DNA of 6,388 nt from Bordetella parapertussis. GTDB taxonomy: Bacteria > Pseudomonadota > Gammaproteobacteria > Burkholderiales > SG8-39. How positions within the stretch are numbered: position 1 is the first letter of the stretch; each line of letters opens with the position of its first letter. Of the stretch, positions 1 through 6,359 are shown one piece after another. A program made the translations under genes and the position numbers. Below the pieces are notes generated by a model, which was not told the DNA's origin, searched no databases, and worked only from the letters and a program-made list of their open reading frames with translations. The stretch is taken from assembly GCA_945906975.1 (NCBI GenBank), contig CAMDRY010000197.1:1-6388 (forward strand), in the 5' to 3' direction.

Positions 1-230
1 GCGTCAGAGGCGGCGACCATGCCGGCGAGCAGCGGGAAGGCGCAGTCATCGAGTTCCATCATCACGCCCTTGAGCGCGTTTTGCGCTTTTTCGTCGGGAA
101 TTTCCAGCATTTGCAGGATCACCGGCTGGTCTTTGCCAAGCATTTCGCCGCTGGCGATACGAAACAGCAGGCTGTAGCCAATCTGGCCGGCGGCGCCGGT
201 GACTGCAACACGAACGGGGGACTTGGCCAT
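1..230 (-). CDS. mdh: malate dehydrogenase, N-terminal part (cut by window edge)
   Basis: NAD-dependent malate dehydrogenase, which interconverts malate and oxaloacetate in the cytoplasmic TCA cycle. Reading the minus strand from the ATG at 230-228 gives 76 codons and two further bases before the window ends. The start shows a Rossmann beta-alpha-beta fold with glycine motif GAAGQIG at residues 12-18, an acidic residue ending the second strand (E43 in LEIPD), and the stretch [10 protein letters not shown] at 58-67. This is the pattern of the roughly 330-residue MDH common in betaproteobacteria. Catalytic residues lie beyond the edge. A GGAG ribosome binding site (complement of 237-240) sits 6 nt before the ATG. 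The gene is divergent from the gntR regulator, and its probable promoter is at 361-389. Lactate dehydrogenases share the fold, but the close sequence pattern and the neighbouring TCA genes make mdh the firm call. Confidence 0.95.
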   Translation of the reverse strand, partial: MAKSPVRVAVTGAAGQIGYSLLFRIASGEMLGKDQPVILQMLEIPDEKAQNALKGVMMELDDCAFPLLAGMVAASD

Positions 231-360
231 GATGGGCTCCGAGGGGAAAGAATTTTGAAGGGTTGTAATTATGCGGTGCGGCGGTTCTTTTTGCAGCGGC
301 CGAGCTGAAAGCGAGCTTTTCCAGCGGAATGCTGCAGTGCACTTGCGCAAGATTCTGTAA

Positions 361-389
361 ATGTTAGGCGCTCTAAAAAAGGGTGTCAA
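361..389 (-). promoter_or_regulatory. predicted sigma70 promoter of mdh
   Basis: On the minus strand a perfect -35 hexamer TTGACA (complement of 384-389) is followed, after exactly 17 bp, by TAACAT (complement of 361-366), a 4 of 6 match to the -10 consensus. Transcription would start near position 354 and give mdh a leader of about 120 nt. A weaker second candidate lies closer to the gene: CTGCAA (complement of 291-296), 17 bp, CATAAT (complement of 268-273), with a start near 261. Both are read from the sequence; neither is proven. Confidence 0.6.
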
Positions 390-411
390 TAACTATCTTA
401 TATCTTATATA
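383..411 (+). promoter_or_regulatory. possible promoter of the gntR regulator
   Basis: GTGTCA at 383-388 (4 of 6 to the -35 consensus), a 17-bp spacer and TATATA at 406-411 (4 of 6 to the -10) would start transcription near 418, about 48 nt before the gntR ATG. The -35 overlaps the mdh -35 on the other strand, and the -10 lies inside the palindrome at 403-414, so a protein bound there would block it. The match is moderate and rests on position as much as on sequence. Confidence 0.35.
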
Positions 412-418
412 AGACATA
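396..418. promoter_or_regulatory. candidate operator: palindrome plus extra half-site
   Basis: TCTTATATAAGA at 403-414 is a perfect 12-bp palindrome. It extends as TAT/ATA (399-401 and 416-418) outside one mismatched pair. The half-site TCTTAT occurs once more at 396-401, 7 bp upstream in the same orientation. The element lies 7 bp upstream of the mdh -35 and over the -10 proposed for gntR. GntR-family proteins bind as dimers to short palindromes, and divergent self-regulation is common in the family, so this is the natural binding site for the adjacent regulator. The pairing of protein and site is inferred. I found no matching element before sdhC. Confidence 0.5.
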
Positions 419-465
419 TAAATAGTGATGGACTGGGCGATCTGCTTTGTGGAAGAATTCACCGA

Positions 466-1194
466 ATGAATTCAGCCTCCCCGACCTTCAGCCCGCTTTA
501 TCGGCAGATAAAGGCGTTGATTTTGCAAAGCCTGCAGCGCGCGAAGTGGCGTCCCGGTGAGGCCATTCCGAGCGAGTTGGAGTTGGCGGCCCATTACAAG
601 GTCAGCCAAGGCACCGTGCGCAAGGCCATCGATGAATTATCTGCCGAACATCTGTTGGTACGCCGTCAGGGCAAGGGCACATTTGTAGCGACGCACAGCG
701 AAGCGCGCGCCCAGTTCCGGTTTTTGCGCTTGATGCCGCTGGAGGGCGAGCAGGAATATCCGCCCAGCCGGCTCCTTGAGTGCCGGCGTGCGCGCGCCAG
801 TGCGGAGATTGCCCGAGAGCTGCAAATGAAGGCCGGGGACAGCCTGGTGTTTTTGCGCCGCGTGCTCATTTTCAAGGGCGAGCCTACGGTGATCGACGAG
901 ATCTCGCTCCCGGGGAGTATTTTCAAGGGGCTTAGTGCGGCCAAGTTCAACAAGTACAAGGGCTCGATGTACAACCTGTTCGAGACCGAGTTCGGCACGC
1001 GCATGTTGCGGGCCGAAGAGCGCATCAGTGCACTTGCCGCTGATGCGGAAACCGGCAAGTTGCTCGGAGTGTCCGTGGGTACGCCGCTTTTGTGCGTGGA
1101 CCGCGTGTCCTACACCTATGGCGACAAGCCGGTGGAAGTGCGGCGCGGCCTTTATCGCACCGATCGCCATTACTACAAGAACGTCCTCAGCTGA
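466..1194 (+). CDS. GntR-family (HutC/UTRA type) transcriptional regulator
   Basis: A 242-residue DNA-binding regulator. Residues 8-74 form the GntR winged helix-turn-helix: PLYRQIKALI opens it, the PGEAIPSELELA turn follows, the recognition helix is around VSQGTVRKAIDEL (46-58), and the wing ends in RRQGKGTFV (66-74). Residues from about 90 to 232 fit the UTRA ligand-binding domain, ending GLYRTDRHYYKN. UTRA regulators usually bind a small metabolite that changes DNA affinity; the ligand here is unknown, and a TCA-related acid would suit the context. The ATG at 466 is chosen because the family's conserved region begins within ten residues of it and GGAAG lies at 451-455. An in-frame ATG at 361 would add 35 non-family residues and run back through the proposed operator and promoter. 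The gene is divergent from mdh and 240 bp upstream of sdhC on the same strand, with no clear terminator between, so some readthrough into sdh is possible. Confidence 0.9.
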   Translation: MNSASPTFSPLYRQIKALILQSLQRAKWRPGEAIPSELELAAHYKVSQGTVRKAIDELSAEHLLVRRQGKGTFVATHSEARAQFRFLRLMPLEGEQEYPPSRLLECRRARASAEIARELQMKAGDSLVFLRRVLIFKGEPTVIDEISLPGSIFKGLSAAKFNKYKGSMYNLFETEFGTRMLRAEERISALAADAETGKLLGVSVGTPLLCVDRVSYTYGDKPVEVRRGLYRTDRHYYKNVLS

Positions 1195-1350
1195 CCGGTT
1201 TGGTCTGCCTTGACGCCATCGGGTATTGCAATCCGTCGGCGTATCGCTGCCTGTCGCTGCGAGCCACTTTCCCGCATCGTGATTGGCGCGTGCCGCGGTG
1301 CGTTAATTCAAGTCTGTGCCGCCTATTCCGATAACTTCTTTATTGCAGGG

Positions 1351-1379
1351 CACAAAAGCTGCGGCAAGACTGCTATAAT
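1351..1379 (+). promoter_or_regulatory. predicted extended -10 promoter of the sdh operon
   Basis: TGCTATAAT at 1371-1379 is a perfect extended -10 element (TGn plus TATAAT). The -35 position 17 bp upstream (CACAAA, 1351-1356) is poor, which is tolerated in extended -10 promoters. Transcription would start near 1386, about 50 nt before the sdhC ATG. The rest of the 240-bp gap (1195-1434) shows no open reading frame with a ribosome binding site and no convincing terminator for gntR. Confidence 0.6.
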
Positions 1380-1388
1380 TTTCGTTCG

Positions 1389-1416
1389 TGATGGGCGCGA
1401 GCTAACGCGGTCATCA
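1389..1416 (+). promoter_or_regulatory. leader hairpin before sdhC
   Basis: The sequence folds into an 11-step stem. Bases 1389-1393 pair with 1412-1416, 1394 and 1411 form a G-U wobble, 1395 and 1410 are a G-G mismatch, and 1396-1399 (CGCG) pair with 1406-1409 (CGCG). The six-base loop is AGCTAA (1400-1405). It lies within a few bases of the predicted transcript 5' end and stops 5 nt before the sdhC AAGGA ribosome binding site (1422-1426). It has no T-run after it, so it is not a classical intrinsic terminator. A role in mRNA stability or translation control is possible but unproven. Confidence 0.45.
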
Positions 1417-1434
1417 TAGCGAAGGAATACTCAA

Positions 1435-1824
1435 ATGCCTGATTCATCAACAAAAAAAGTCCGTCCCATCTGGTTCAATTTAAGCCCGCTGAACCTGCCT
1501 CTTCCGGGAATAGTATCGATTCTCCATCGCATCAGCGGCCTGTTGCTGTTCGCCGGACTGGTGTGGCTGCTCTACTTGCTTGAAATGAGCCTGTCCTCCG
1601 AGACCGGGTTCAATCATTTCAAGGCTTATATTGCCCATCCCCTGGTGAAGCTTGCCTTGCTTGGCTACCTCTGGGCTTACCTGCACCATTTTTGCGCCGG
1701 TATCCGCTATTTATTTCTCGACATTCACAAGGGCATCGACCTCATCACCGCGCGCAAGACCAGTTATGCGGTGTTTGCCGTCAGCCTGGGGGTGACAGCG
1801 ATTCTGGGAGCCAAGCTATGGTAA
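1435..1824 (+). CDS. sdhC: succinate dehydrogenase cytochrome b556 subunit
   Basis: Membrane anchor subunit of complex II, 129 residues, close to the usual 125-135. With SdhD it binds haem b and ubiquinone and holds SdhAB on the inner face of the cytoplasmic membrane. The N-terminal signature RPIWFNLSPLNLPLPG (10-25) leads into SILHRISG (28-35), where S28 and R32 match the quinone-site Ser27 and Arg31 of E. coli SdhC. Three hydrophobic segments lie at about 27-50, 67-94 and 106-128. H85 in HHFCAGIR aligns with the E. coli haem ligand His84. The ATG at 1435 has AAGGA 8 nt upstream. First gene of the operon; its last 7 bases overlap sdhD. Confidence 0.96.
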   Translation: MPDSSTKKVRPIWFNLSPLNLPLPGIVSILHRISGLLLFAGLVWLLYLLEMSLSSETGFNHFKAYIAHPLVKLALLGYLWAYLHHFCAGIRYLFLDIHKGIDLITARKTSYAVFAVSLGVTAILGAKLW

Positions 1825-2165
1825 AGCGCGTTATTACCGGCGCCCACTACGGACTGAAGGACTGGCTGGCCCAGCGCGTTACCGCGGTGATCATGGCCGC
1901 CTACACGCTGATGTTCGTCGTTGCGCTGCTGGTGGTGCGGGAAATCGATTTTTTCGTCTGGAAGAGTATTTTCAGCCAGGGCTGGATCCGTATGGCGACC
2001 TTCCTGTTCACCATCAGCGTGCTGATTCACGCCTGGGTGGGCATGCGCGATATCTGGATGGATTATATAAAGCCTACGGGCCTGAGATTACTGCTTCAGG
2101 TCGTCACCATATTGTGGCTAGTGGGTTGTGGCGGCTGGGCAATGCAGATTATCTGGAGGCTGTGA
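1818..2165 (+). CDS. sdhD: succinate dehydrogenase hydrophobic membrane anchor subunit
   Basis: Second membrane anchor of complex II, 115 residues, the same length as in E. coli. It pairs with SdhC around haem b and the ubiquinone site. Residues 8-26 ([19 protein letters not shown]) are typical of the family start. Three membrane segments lie at about 20-41, 57-80 and 88-111. H71 in LIHAWVGM fits the haem ligand, and D82-Y83 in MDYIKP match the Asp82-Tyr83 quinone-site pair of E. coli SdhD at identical numbering. The ATG at 1818 is chosen over an in-frame ATG at 1692 inside sdhC because GGGAG (1806-1810) lies 7 nt upstream and the protein then has normal length. It overlaps the sdhC end by 7 bases, which suggests translational coupling. 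Confidence 0.95.
   Translation: MVKRVITGAHYGLKDWLAQRVTAVIMAAYTLMFVVALLVVREIDFFVWKSIFSQGWIRMATFLFTISVLIHAWVGMRDIWMDYIKPTGLRLLLQVVTILWLVGCGGWAMQIIWRL
2155..2159 (+). promoter_or_regulatory. ribosome binding site that fixes the GTG start of sdhA
   Basis: GGAGG, a full Shine-Dalgarno core, lies 7 nt before a GTG at 2167, inside the last codons of sdhD. An in-frame ATG at 2128 would overlap sdhD by 38 bases and add 13 residues ([13 protein letters not shown]) not expected in the family. The GTG gives FAD-site numbering identical to E. coli. Confidence 0.85.
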
Positions 2166-2166
2166 C

Positions 2167-3930
2167 GTGGGTATCACGAAAAGATCGTTTGACGCGGTAG
2201 TCGTGGGAGCGGGCGGTGCCGGCCTGCGCGCGGCCTTGCAATTGGCCGAGGCCGGTGTCAAGACCGCCGTGCTGTCCAAGGTGTTTCCGACCCGTTCGCA
2301 TACCGTGGCCGCGCAGGGGGGCATCGGCGCCGCCCTGAGCAACATGGGGGAGGACAGCTGGTTGTGGCACATGTATGACACCGTCAAGGGTTCCGATTAT
2401 CTTGGCGACCAGGATGCGATCGAATTCATGTGCCGCGAGGCGCCCAAGGCCGTGTATGAACTCGAGCATTACGGCATGCCATTTGATCGCAACGACAATG
2501 GCACCGTCTACCAGCGCCCCTTTGGTGGCCATTCGCAGAATTTCGGTGAGCGTCCGGTGCAGCGTTCCTGTTGCGCGGCGGATCGCACCGGTCACGCCAT
2601 GCTGCACACGCTTTACCAGCGCAATGTGCGCGCCAACACGCAGTTTTTTGTCGAATGGATGGCGCTTGACCTGATTCGTGGCGCCGATGGCAGCGTGCTC
2701 GGTGTGACGGCGATGGAGATGGAAACCGGCGAGGTGATGATCTTGCAGGGGCGTGCCACACTCTTTGCCACCGGCGGTGCCGGGCGCATCTATTCGGCCA
2801 GCACCAATGCCTTCATCAACACCGGCGATGGGCTGGGCATGACCGCGCGCGCCGGGATTCCCCTCGAGGACATGGAGTTCTGGCAGTTCCACCCGACCGG
2901 TGTCGCCGGCGCTGGCGTGCTGATCACCGAGGGCGTGCGCGGAGAGGGCGGTTACCTGCTCAACAAGAACGGCGAGCGTTTCATGGAACGCTATGCGCCG
3001 ACGATGAAGGATCTTGCCAGCCGCGATGTGGTGTCGCGCGCCATGGCAACCGAAATCAAGGAAGGCCGCGGCGCCGGCAAGGATGGCGACTGCATCCTGC
3101 TCAAACTCGATCACCTTGGCCCCGAAGTGATAGACAAACGCCTGCCCGGCATTCGCGAGATCGCGAAAAAATTCGCCAACGTCGACCCGGCGCGCGACCC
3201 GATCCCGGTTGTGCCCACTGTGCACTACCAGATGGGTGGCATCCCGACCAACTACCATGGCGAGGTCGTCGCCCCTGGCGCTGGCGGCTCCAACAGCGTG
3301 GTTGAGGGCTTTTATGCCGCCGGCGAATGCGCCTGCGCTTCGGTGCACGGCGCGAATCGACTCGGCACCAACTCGCTCACCGACCTCGTGGTGTTCGGCA
3401 AGGCCGCCGGTGACAGCGTGGTGAAGTACCTGGCGAAAAATCCCGGCCACAAGGATTTGCCGGCGGACGCGGCTGATTTCAGCCTGTCACGGCTGGCGCG
3501 CCTGGAAAACCAAAAGGGCGGCGAGAGCGTCTATGAAGTTGGCAACGCCATGCGCCGCAATATGCAGCTGCACTGCGGCGTGTTCCGTTTCCCCGACCTG
3601 CTGACCGAAGGGGTGAAGAATATCCGCGAGATCGCCGAGCGCGTGAAACACACCGAAATCAAGGATAAGTCGAAGGTGTTCAACACCGCGCGCATCGAGG
3701 CGCTGGAGCTGGACAACCTCATTGAGGTGGCGCGCTCGACCATGGTCTCGGCCGAGGCGCGCAAGGAGTCGCGCGGCGGTCATGATCGCGAGGATTTTCA
3801 CGCGCGTGATGACGTCAACTGGCTCAAGCACTCGCTCTGGTACAAGGAGGGCGACCGTCTCGATTACAAGCCGGTCAACCTCAAGCCGCTGACTGCGGAG
3901 TCCTTTGAACCCAAGGCGCGGGTCTACTGA
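2167..3930 (+). CDS. sdhA: succinate dehydrogenase flavoprotein subunit
   Basis: Catalytic subunit of complex II, 587 residues (E. coli 588). It oxidises succinate to fumarate and passes electrons through covalent FAD to SdhB. The FAD-binding Rossmann motif [13 protein letters not shown] is at 12-24. H45 in [10 protein letters not shown] is the histidine that carries the flavin. H242 (QFHPTG), R286 (SRDVVSR), H353 (TVHYQMGG) and R398 (GANRLGTNS) correspond to the dicarboxylate-binding and proton-transfer residues His242, Arg286, His354 and Arg399 of E. coli SdhA. The C-terminal domain closes with RGGHDREDF and a [11 protein letters not shown] segment. It begins at GTG 2167, one base after the sdhD stop, so the two are probably coupled. 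Fumarate reductase FrdA is related, but the SdhCD-type anchors and gene order support SdhA. No damage is seen. Confidence 0.98.
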   Translation: MGITKRSFDAVVVGAGGAGLRAALQLAEAGVKTAVLSKVFPTRSHTVAAQGGIGAALSNMGEDSWLWHMYDTVKGSDYLGDQDAIEFMCREAPKAVYELEHYGMPFDRNDNGTVYQRPFGGHSQNFGERPVQRSCCAADRTGHAMLHTLYQRNVRANTQFFVEWMALDLIRGADGSVLGVTAMEMETGEVMILQGRATLFATGGAGRIYSASTNAFINTGDGLGMTARAGIPLEDMEFWQFHPTGVAGAGVLITEGVRGEGGYLLNKNGERFMERYAPTMKDLASRDVVSRAMATEIKEGRGAGKDGDCILLKLDHLGPEVIDKRLPGIREIAKKFANVDPARDPIPVVPTVHYQMGGIPTNYHGEVVAPGAGGSNSVVEGFYAAGECACASVHGANRLGTNSLTDLVVFGKAAGDSVVKYLAKNPGHKDLPADAADFSLSRLARLENQKGGESVYEVGNAMRRNMQLHCGVFRFPDLLTEGVKNIREIAERVKHTEIKDKSKVFNTARIEALELDNLIEVARSTMVSAEARKESRGGHDREDFHARDDVNWLKHSLWYKEGDRLDYKPVNLKPLTAESFEPKARVY

Positions 3931-3949
3931 TCCGGCATCTGGAGAGAAC

Positions 3950-4645
3950 ATGAAGTTCAGAATTTTTCGCTACGACCCCGACAAGGACGCCAAACCGTAC
4001 ATGAAAGAGTACGACGTCCAGCTCGAACCGACCGACCGCATGCTCCTTGATGCGCTGATCCGGATCAAATCGATAGACGACACGCTCAGCCTACGCCGAT
4101 CCTGCCGTGAGGGTGTCTGCGGCTCTGACGCAATGAACATCAACGGCAAAAACGGCCTCGCCTGCATCACGCCGGTGTCGGAGCTGAAGGAGCCGGTGGA
4201 GTTGCGACCGCTGCCCGGCCTGCCGGTGATCCGTGACCTGATTGTCGACATGACACAGTTTTTCAAGCAGTACCATTCGATCAAGCCCTACCTGGTGAAT
4301 GACGAACCGCCTCCGGAGAAAGAGCGGCTGCAGTCGCCCGCCGAGCGCGAGGAACTTGATGGTTTGTACGAGTGTATTCTTTGCGCGTGCTGCTCGACCG
4401 CTTGCCCGTCGTTCTGGTGGAATCCGGACAAATTCGTCGGCCCGGCCGGATTGTTGCAGGCCTACCGTTTTATCGCTGATACGCGCGACCAGGACACGGC
4501 CGGGCGGCTGGACAACCTTGAGGACCCATACCGCCTGTTCCGCTGCCACAGCATCATGAATTGCGTCGACGTCTGCCCGAAGGGGCTCAACCCGACCAAG
4601 GCGATCGGCAAGATCAAGGAATTGATGGTCAAGCGCGCGGTGTAA
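3950..4645 (+). CDS. sdhB: succinate dehydrogenase iron-sulfur subunit
   Basis: Electron-transfer subunit of complex II, 231 residues (E. coli 238). It relays electrons from FAD to ubiquinone through three clusters. The ferredoxin-like N-terminal domain holds the [2Fe-2S] ligands C52, C57, D60 and C72 ([10 protein letters not shown]...LAC); the third ligand is Asp, as in E. coli, where many relatives have Cys. The C-terminal domain holds [4Fe-4S] ligands C142, C145, C148 and C209, and [3Fe-4S] ligands C152, C199 and C205, all at a constant offset of 7 from E. coli. W157 and H200 match the quinone-site Trp164 and His207. The ATG at 3950 has GGAG at 3941-3944; an in-frame ATG at 3905 inside sdhA adds residues unlike the family. 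It starts 19 bp after sdhA. Confidence 0.97.
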   Translation: MKFRIFRYDPDKDAKPYMKEYDVQLEPTDRMLLDALIRIKSIDDTLSLRRSCREGVCGSDAMNINGKNGLACITPVSELKEPVELRPLPGLPVIRDLIVDMTQFFKQYHSIKPYLVNDEPPPEKERLQSPAEREELDGLYECILCACCSTACPSFWWNPDKFVGPAGLLQAYRFIADTRDQDTAGRLDNLEDPYRLFRCHSIMNCVDVCPKGLNPTKAIGKIKELMVKRAV

Positions 4646-4660
4646 GCCGCGGGCGGTCCT

Positions 4661-4918
4661 ATGCATGCCATCACCCATCCAGATGCCGCCGAAATGCGGC
4701 GCCTGCACTGGCGCTGTCGTCGCGGACTGCTCGAAAACGATCTCGTTTTGACGCGGTTTCTCGAGAAACACAGCACCGATCTTGACCTCGGGCGCCTGGA
4801 GCAACTGAATCAACTGCTGGCCTTGGACGATGCCGATTTGTGGGACATTATCAGCGGCCGCGCCGAATCGGGCGACCAAGGGCTTGCGGAAATTATTGGC
4901 TGGCTGCGCGCTTGCTAG
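4661..4918 (+). CDS. sdhE: succinate dehydrogenase assembly factor SdhE (YgfY/SDH5 family)
   Basis: A small soluble protein of 85 residues that promotes covalent FAD attachment to SdhA (SdhE in Serratia and E. coli, SDH5/SDHAF2 in eukaryotes). The family hallmark RGxxE is present as RGLLE at 21-25, within [16 protein letters not shown] (15-30). The downstream helical pattern [24 protein letters not shown] and a final IIGWLR fits the five-helix fold. The ATG at 4661 lies 15 bp after the sdhB stop; its ribosome binding site is weak (GGGCGG just upstream). A second in-frame ATG at 4694 would leave too little before RGxxE. Sitting directly after sdhB puts the maturation factor in the same transcript as its client. 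Its stop is 31 bp before gltA. Confidence 0.93.
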   Translation: MHAITHPDAAEMRRLHWRCRRGLLENDLVLTRFLEKHSTDLDLGRLEQLNQLLALDDADLWDIISGRAESGDQGLAEIIGWLRAC

Positions 4919-4935
4919 GCCGGTTCATTTAGACG

Positions 4936-4941
4936 AAAGGG
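4936..4941 (+). promoter_or_regulatory. ribosome binding site that decides the gltA start
   Basis: AAAGGG at 4936-4941 is 8 nt before the ATG at 4950 but only 2 nt before the in-frame ATG at 4944. Spacing therefore favours 4950, giving MEAKSKAV rather than [10 protein letters not shown]. An ATG at 4830 in the same frame lies inside sdhE and is not expected to be used. Confidence 0.7.
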
Positions 4942-4949
4942 AAATGCTG

Positions 4950-6245
4950 ATGGAAGCGAAAAGCAAAGCCGTTCTGCAATACGGCGAAGGCAAGTCGGTG
5001 GAGTTTCCGGTGTTTGGCGGTTCGATCGGGCCGGACGTCATTGACATCCGCAGCCTGTATGGCAAGACGGGCATGTTCACTTACGACCCGGGCTTTCTCT
5101 CAACGGCGAGTTGCAGTTCGGGCATCACCTACATTGACGGTGACAAGGGAGAGCTGCTTTATCGCGGCTATCCGATCGAGCAGCTTGCCGTCAACTGCGA
5201 CTTCCTTGAGACCTGCTATTTGTTGCTCAAGGGTGATCTGCCAAACAAGGCGGAAAAGGACAAGTTCGTTGATACCGTGACCCGTCACACCATGGTTCAC
5301 GACCAGCTTACGCGCTTTTTTACCGGCTTCCGTCGCGACGCCCATCCGATGGCCATCCTGGTGGGAACGGTCGGTGCGCTGTCGGCTTTTTATCACGACT
5401 CCCTCGACATCAACAATCCCGAGCATCGTGAAATTTCCGCCTTCCGGCTGATCGCCAAGTTGCCGACGATTGTCGCGATGGCCTATAAGTACTCGATCGG
5501 GCAGCCTTTCGTATATCCGCGCAATGACCTGTCCTACTCGGCCAATTTCATGCGCATGATGTTCGCGGTGCCGGCCGAGGAATACAAGGTCAACGATGTG
5601 CTGGTGCGCGCCATGGACCGGATATTCATCCTGCATGCCGACCATGAACAGAACGCATCGACTTCGACCGTGCGCTTGTCCGGCTCGTCCGGCGCCAATC
5701 CGTTTGCCTGCATCGCCGCGGGCATCGCCTGTTTGTGGGGGCCGGCGCATGGTGGTGCCAACGAGGCCGCGCTGCAGATGCTCATCGATATCGGCGATGT
5801 GTCCAGGATCGGCGAGTTCATCAAGCAGGTTAAGGACAAGAACTCCGGCGTGAAGCTGATGGGCTTCGGTCACCGTGTTTACAAGAACTACGATCCTCGC
5901 GCCAAGCTCATGCGCGAAACCTGTTACGAGGTGCTCAACGAGCTCGGCCTGCACGATGACCCGCTGTTCAAGCTGGCGATGGCGCTGGAAAAAATCGCCC
6001 TCGAGGACGACTATTTTGTCAGCCGCAAGCTTTATCCGAACGTTGATTTTTACTCGGGCATCGTACAGCGCGCGCTGGGTATTCCGGTGGCCATGTTCAC
6101 CTGCATCTTTTCGCTCGCCCGTACGGTTGGCTGGATTGCACAGTGGAACGAGATGATCGCCGACCCGGAGCAAAAAATCGGGCGTCCGCGCCAGTTGTTC
6201 ACCGGCGCGCAAAAGCGTGACGTGGTGCCGATGGCCAAGAGGTAA
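4950..6245 (+). CDS. gltA: citrate synthase, type II (hexameric, NADH-sensitive type)
   Basis: Condenses acetyl-CoA with oxaloacetate to citrate, the entry step of the TCA cycle, in the cytoplasm. It has 431 residues (E. coli 427). The catalytic triad is present: H267 ([12 protein letters not shown]), H308 ([14 protein letters not shown]) and D366 ([10 protein letters not shown]), matching E. coli His264, His305 and Asp362. [14 protein letters not shown] is at 229-242. The N-terminal extension with [14 protein letters not shown] (24-37) marks the Gram-negative type II enzyme. The E. coli NADH-site residues as I recall them (Arg109, His110, Thr111, Tyr145, Arg163, Lys167) are all kept at a +3 offset (R112, H113, T114, Y148, R166, K170), so allosteric inhibition by NADH is likely. 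The reactive Cys206 of E. coli is Ala209 here. 2-Methylcitrate synthase is shorter and lacks this N-terminal region. Last complete gene of the cluster, 31 bp after sdhE. Confidence 0.97.
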   Translation: MEAKSKAVLQYGEGKSVEFPVFGGSIGPDVIDIRSLYGKTGMFTYDPGFLSTASCSSGITYIDGDKGELLYRGYPIEQLAVNCDFLETCYLLLKGDLPNKAEKDKFVDTVTRHTMVHDQLTRFFTGFRRDAHPMAILVGTVGALSAFYHDSLDINNPEHREISAFRLIAKLPTIVAMAYKYSIGQPFVYPRNDLSYSANFMRMMFAVPAEEYKVNDVLVRAMDRIFILHADHEQNASTSTVRLSGSSGANPFACIAAGIACLWGPAHGGANEAALQMLIDIGDVSRIGEFIKQVKDKNSGVKLMGFGHRVYKNYDPRAKLMRETCYEVLNELGLHDDPLFKLAMALEKIALEDDYFVSRKLYPNVDFYSGIVQRALGIPVAMFTCIFSLARTVGWIAQWNEMIADPEQKIGRPRQLFTGAQKRDVVPMAKR

Positions 6246-6248
6246 AAA

Positions 6249-6335
6249 GGGAATGGGGAATGGTGAATCGCCGTAGTGCCATTTTCTCCACGATCCTGCC
6301 GCCTTTCACCTTGTACCATTCTTCATTTCCCATTC
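6249..6335. repeat. inverted cluster of a degenerate GGGAATG heptamer
   Basis: On the plus strand the heptamer runs GGGAATG (6249-6255), GGGAATG (6256-6262), GTGAATC (6263-6269). On the minus strand, over about 6318-6338, it runs GTGAATG, GGAAATG, AAGAATG. The two clusters face each other as an imperfect inverted repeat: 6251-6268 against 6318-6335, 15 of 18 positions matching, with a 49-nt loop. It begins 3 bp after the gltA stop and fills most of the gltA-sucA spacer. It could form a large hairpin in the transcript, but there is no T-run, so I do not call it a terminator. Short repeats of this kind can be dispersed in a genome; that cannot be judged from one window. Confidence 0.5.
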
Positions 6336-6359
6336 ACCGTTATCCGGGATGACGCCATC

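Noticed and set aside
46..342. 98-codon minus-strand frame overlapping mdh and its leader
   Set aside because: It is out of frame with the clear mdh coding sequence and has the Arg/Pro/Ser-rich make-up of a shadow frame.
1307..1335. Second sdh promoter (TTCAAG, 17 bp, GATAAC)
   Set aside because: It matches only 3 of 6 and 4 of 6 consensus positions, clearly weaker than the extended -10 at 1371-1379.
1195..1350. Intrinsic terminator for gntR
   Set aside because: I looked for a stem followed by a T-run after the gntR stop. Only short weak stems occur, around the CGCTG repeats and near 1275-1302, and none has a T-run.
1210..1419. 69-codon plus-strand frame in the gntR-sdhC gap
   Set aside because: It starts at TTG without a ribosome binding site, runs through the sdh promoter and half the leader hairpin, and has no recognisable motif.
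2149..3450. 433-codon open frame on the minus strand opposite sdhA
   Set aside because: Long antisense frames are common opposite GC-rich genes with strong codon bias. The predicted protein is rich in His, Ala and Gly with no recognisable domain, and sdhA on the other strand is complete and conserved.
4137..4139. Loss of a [2Fe-2S] ligand in SdhB (Asp where many relatives have Cys)
   Set aside because: Position 60 is Asp (codon 4127-4129), and E. coli SdhB also uses Asp at the equivalent ligand, so this is a known functional variant and not a defect.
4091..4879. 262-codon minus-strand frame spanning sdhB, sdhE and the gap between them
   Set aside because: It lies opposite two well-supported genes and shows no domain or plausible ribosome binding site.
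5100..6212. 370-codon open frame on the minus strand opposite gltA
   Set aside because: Codon-bias shadow of gltA. It has no family signature, and gltA is intact throughout.
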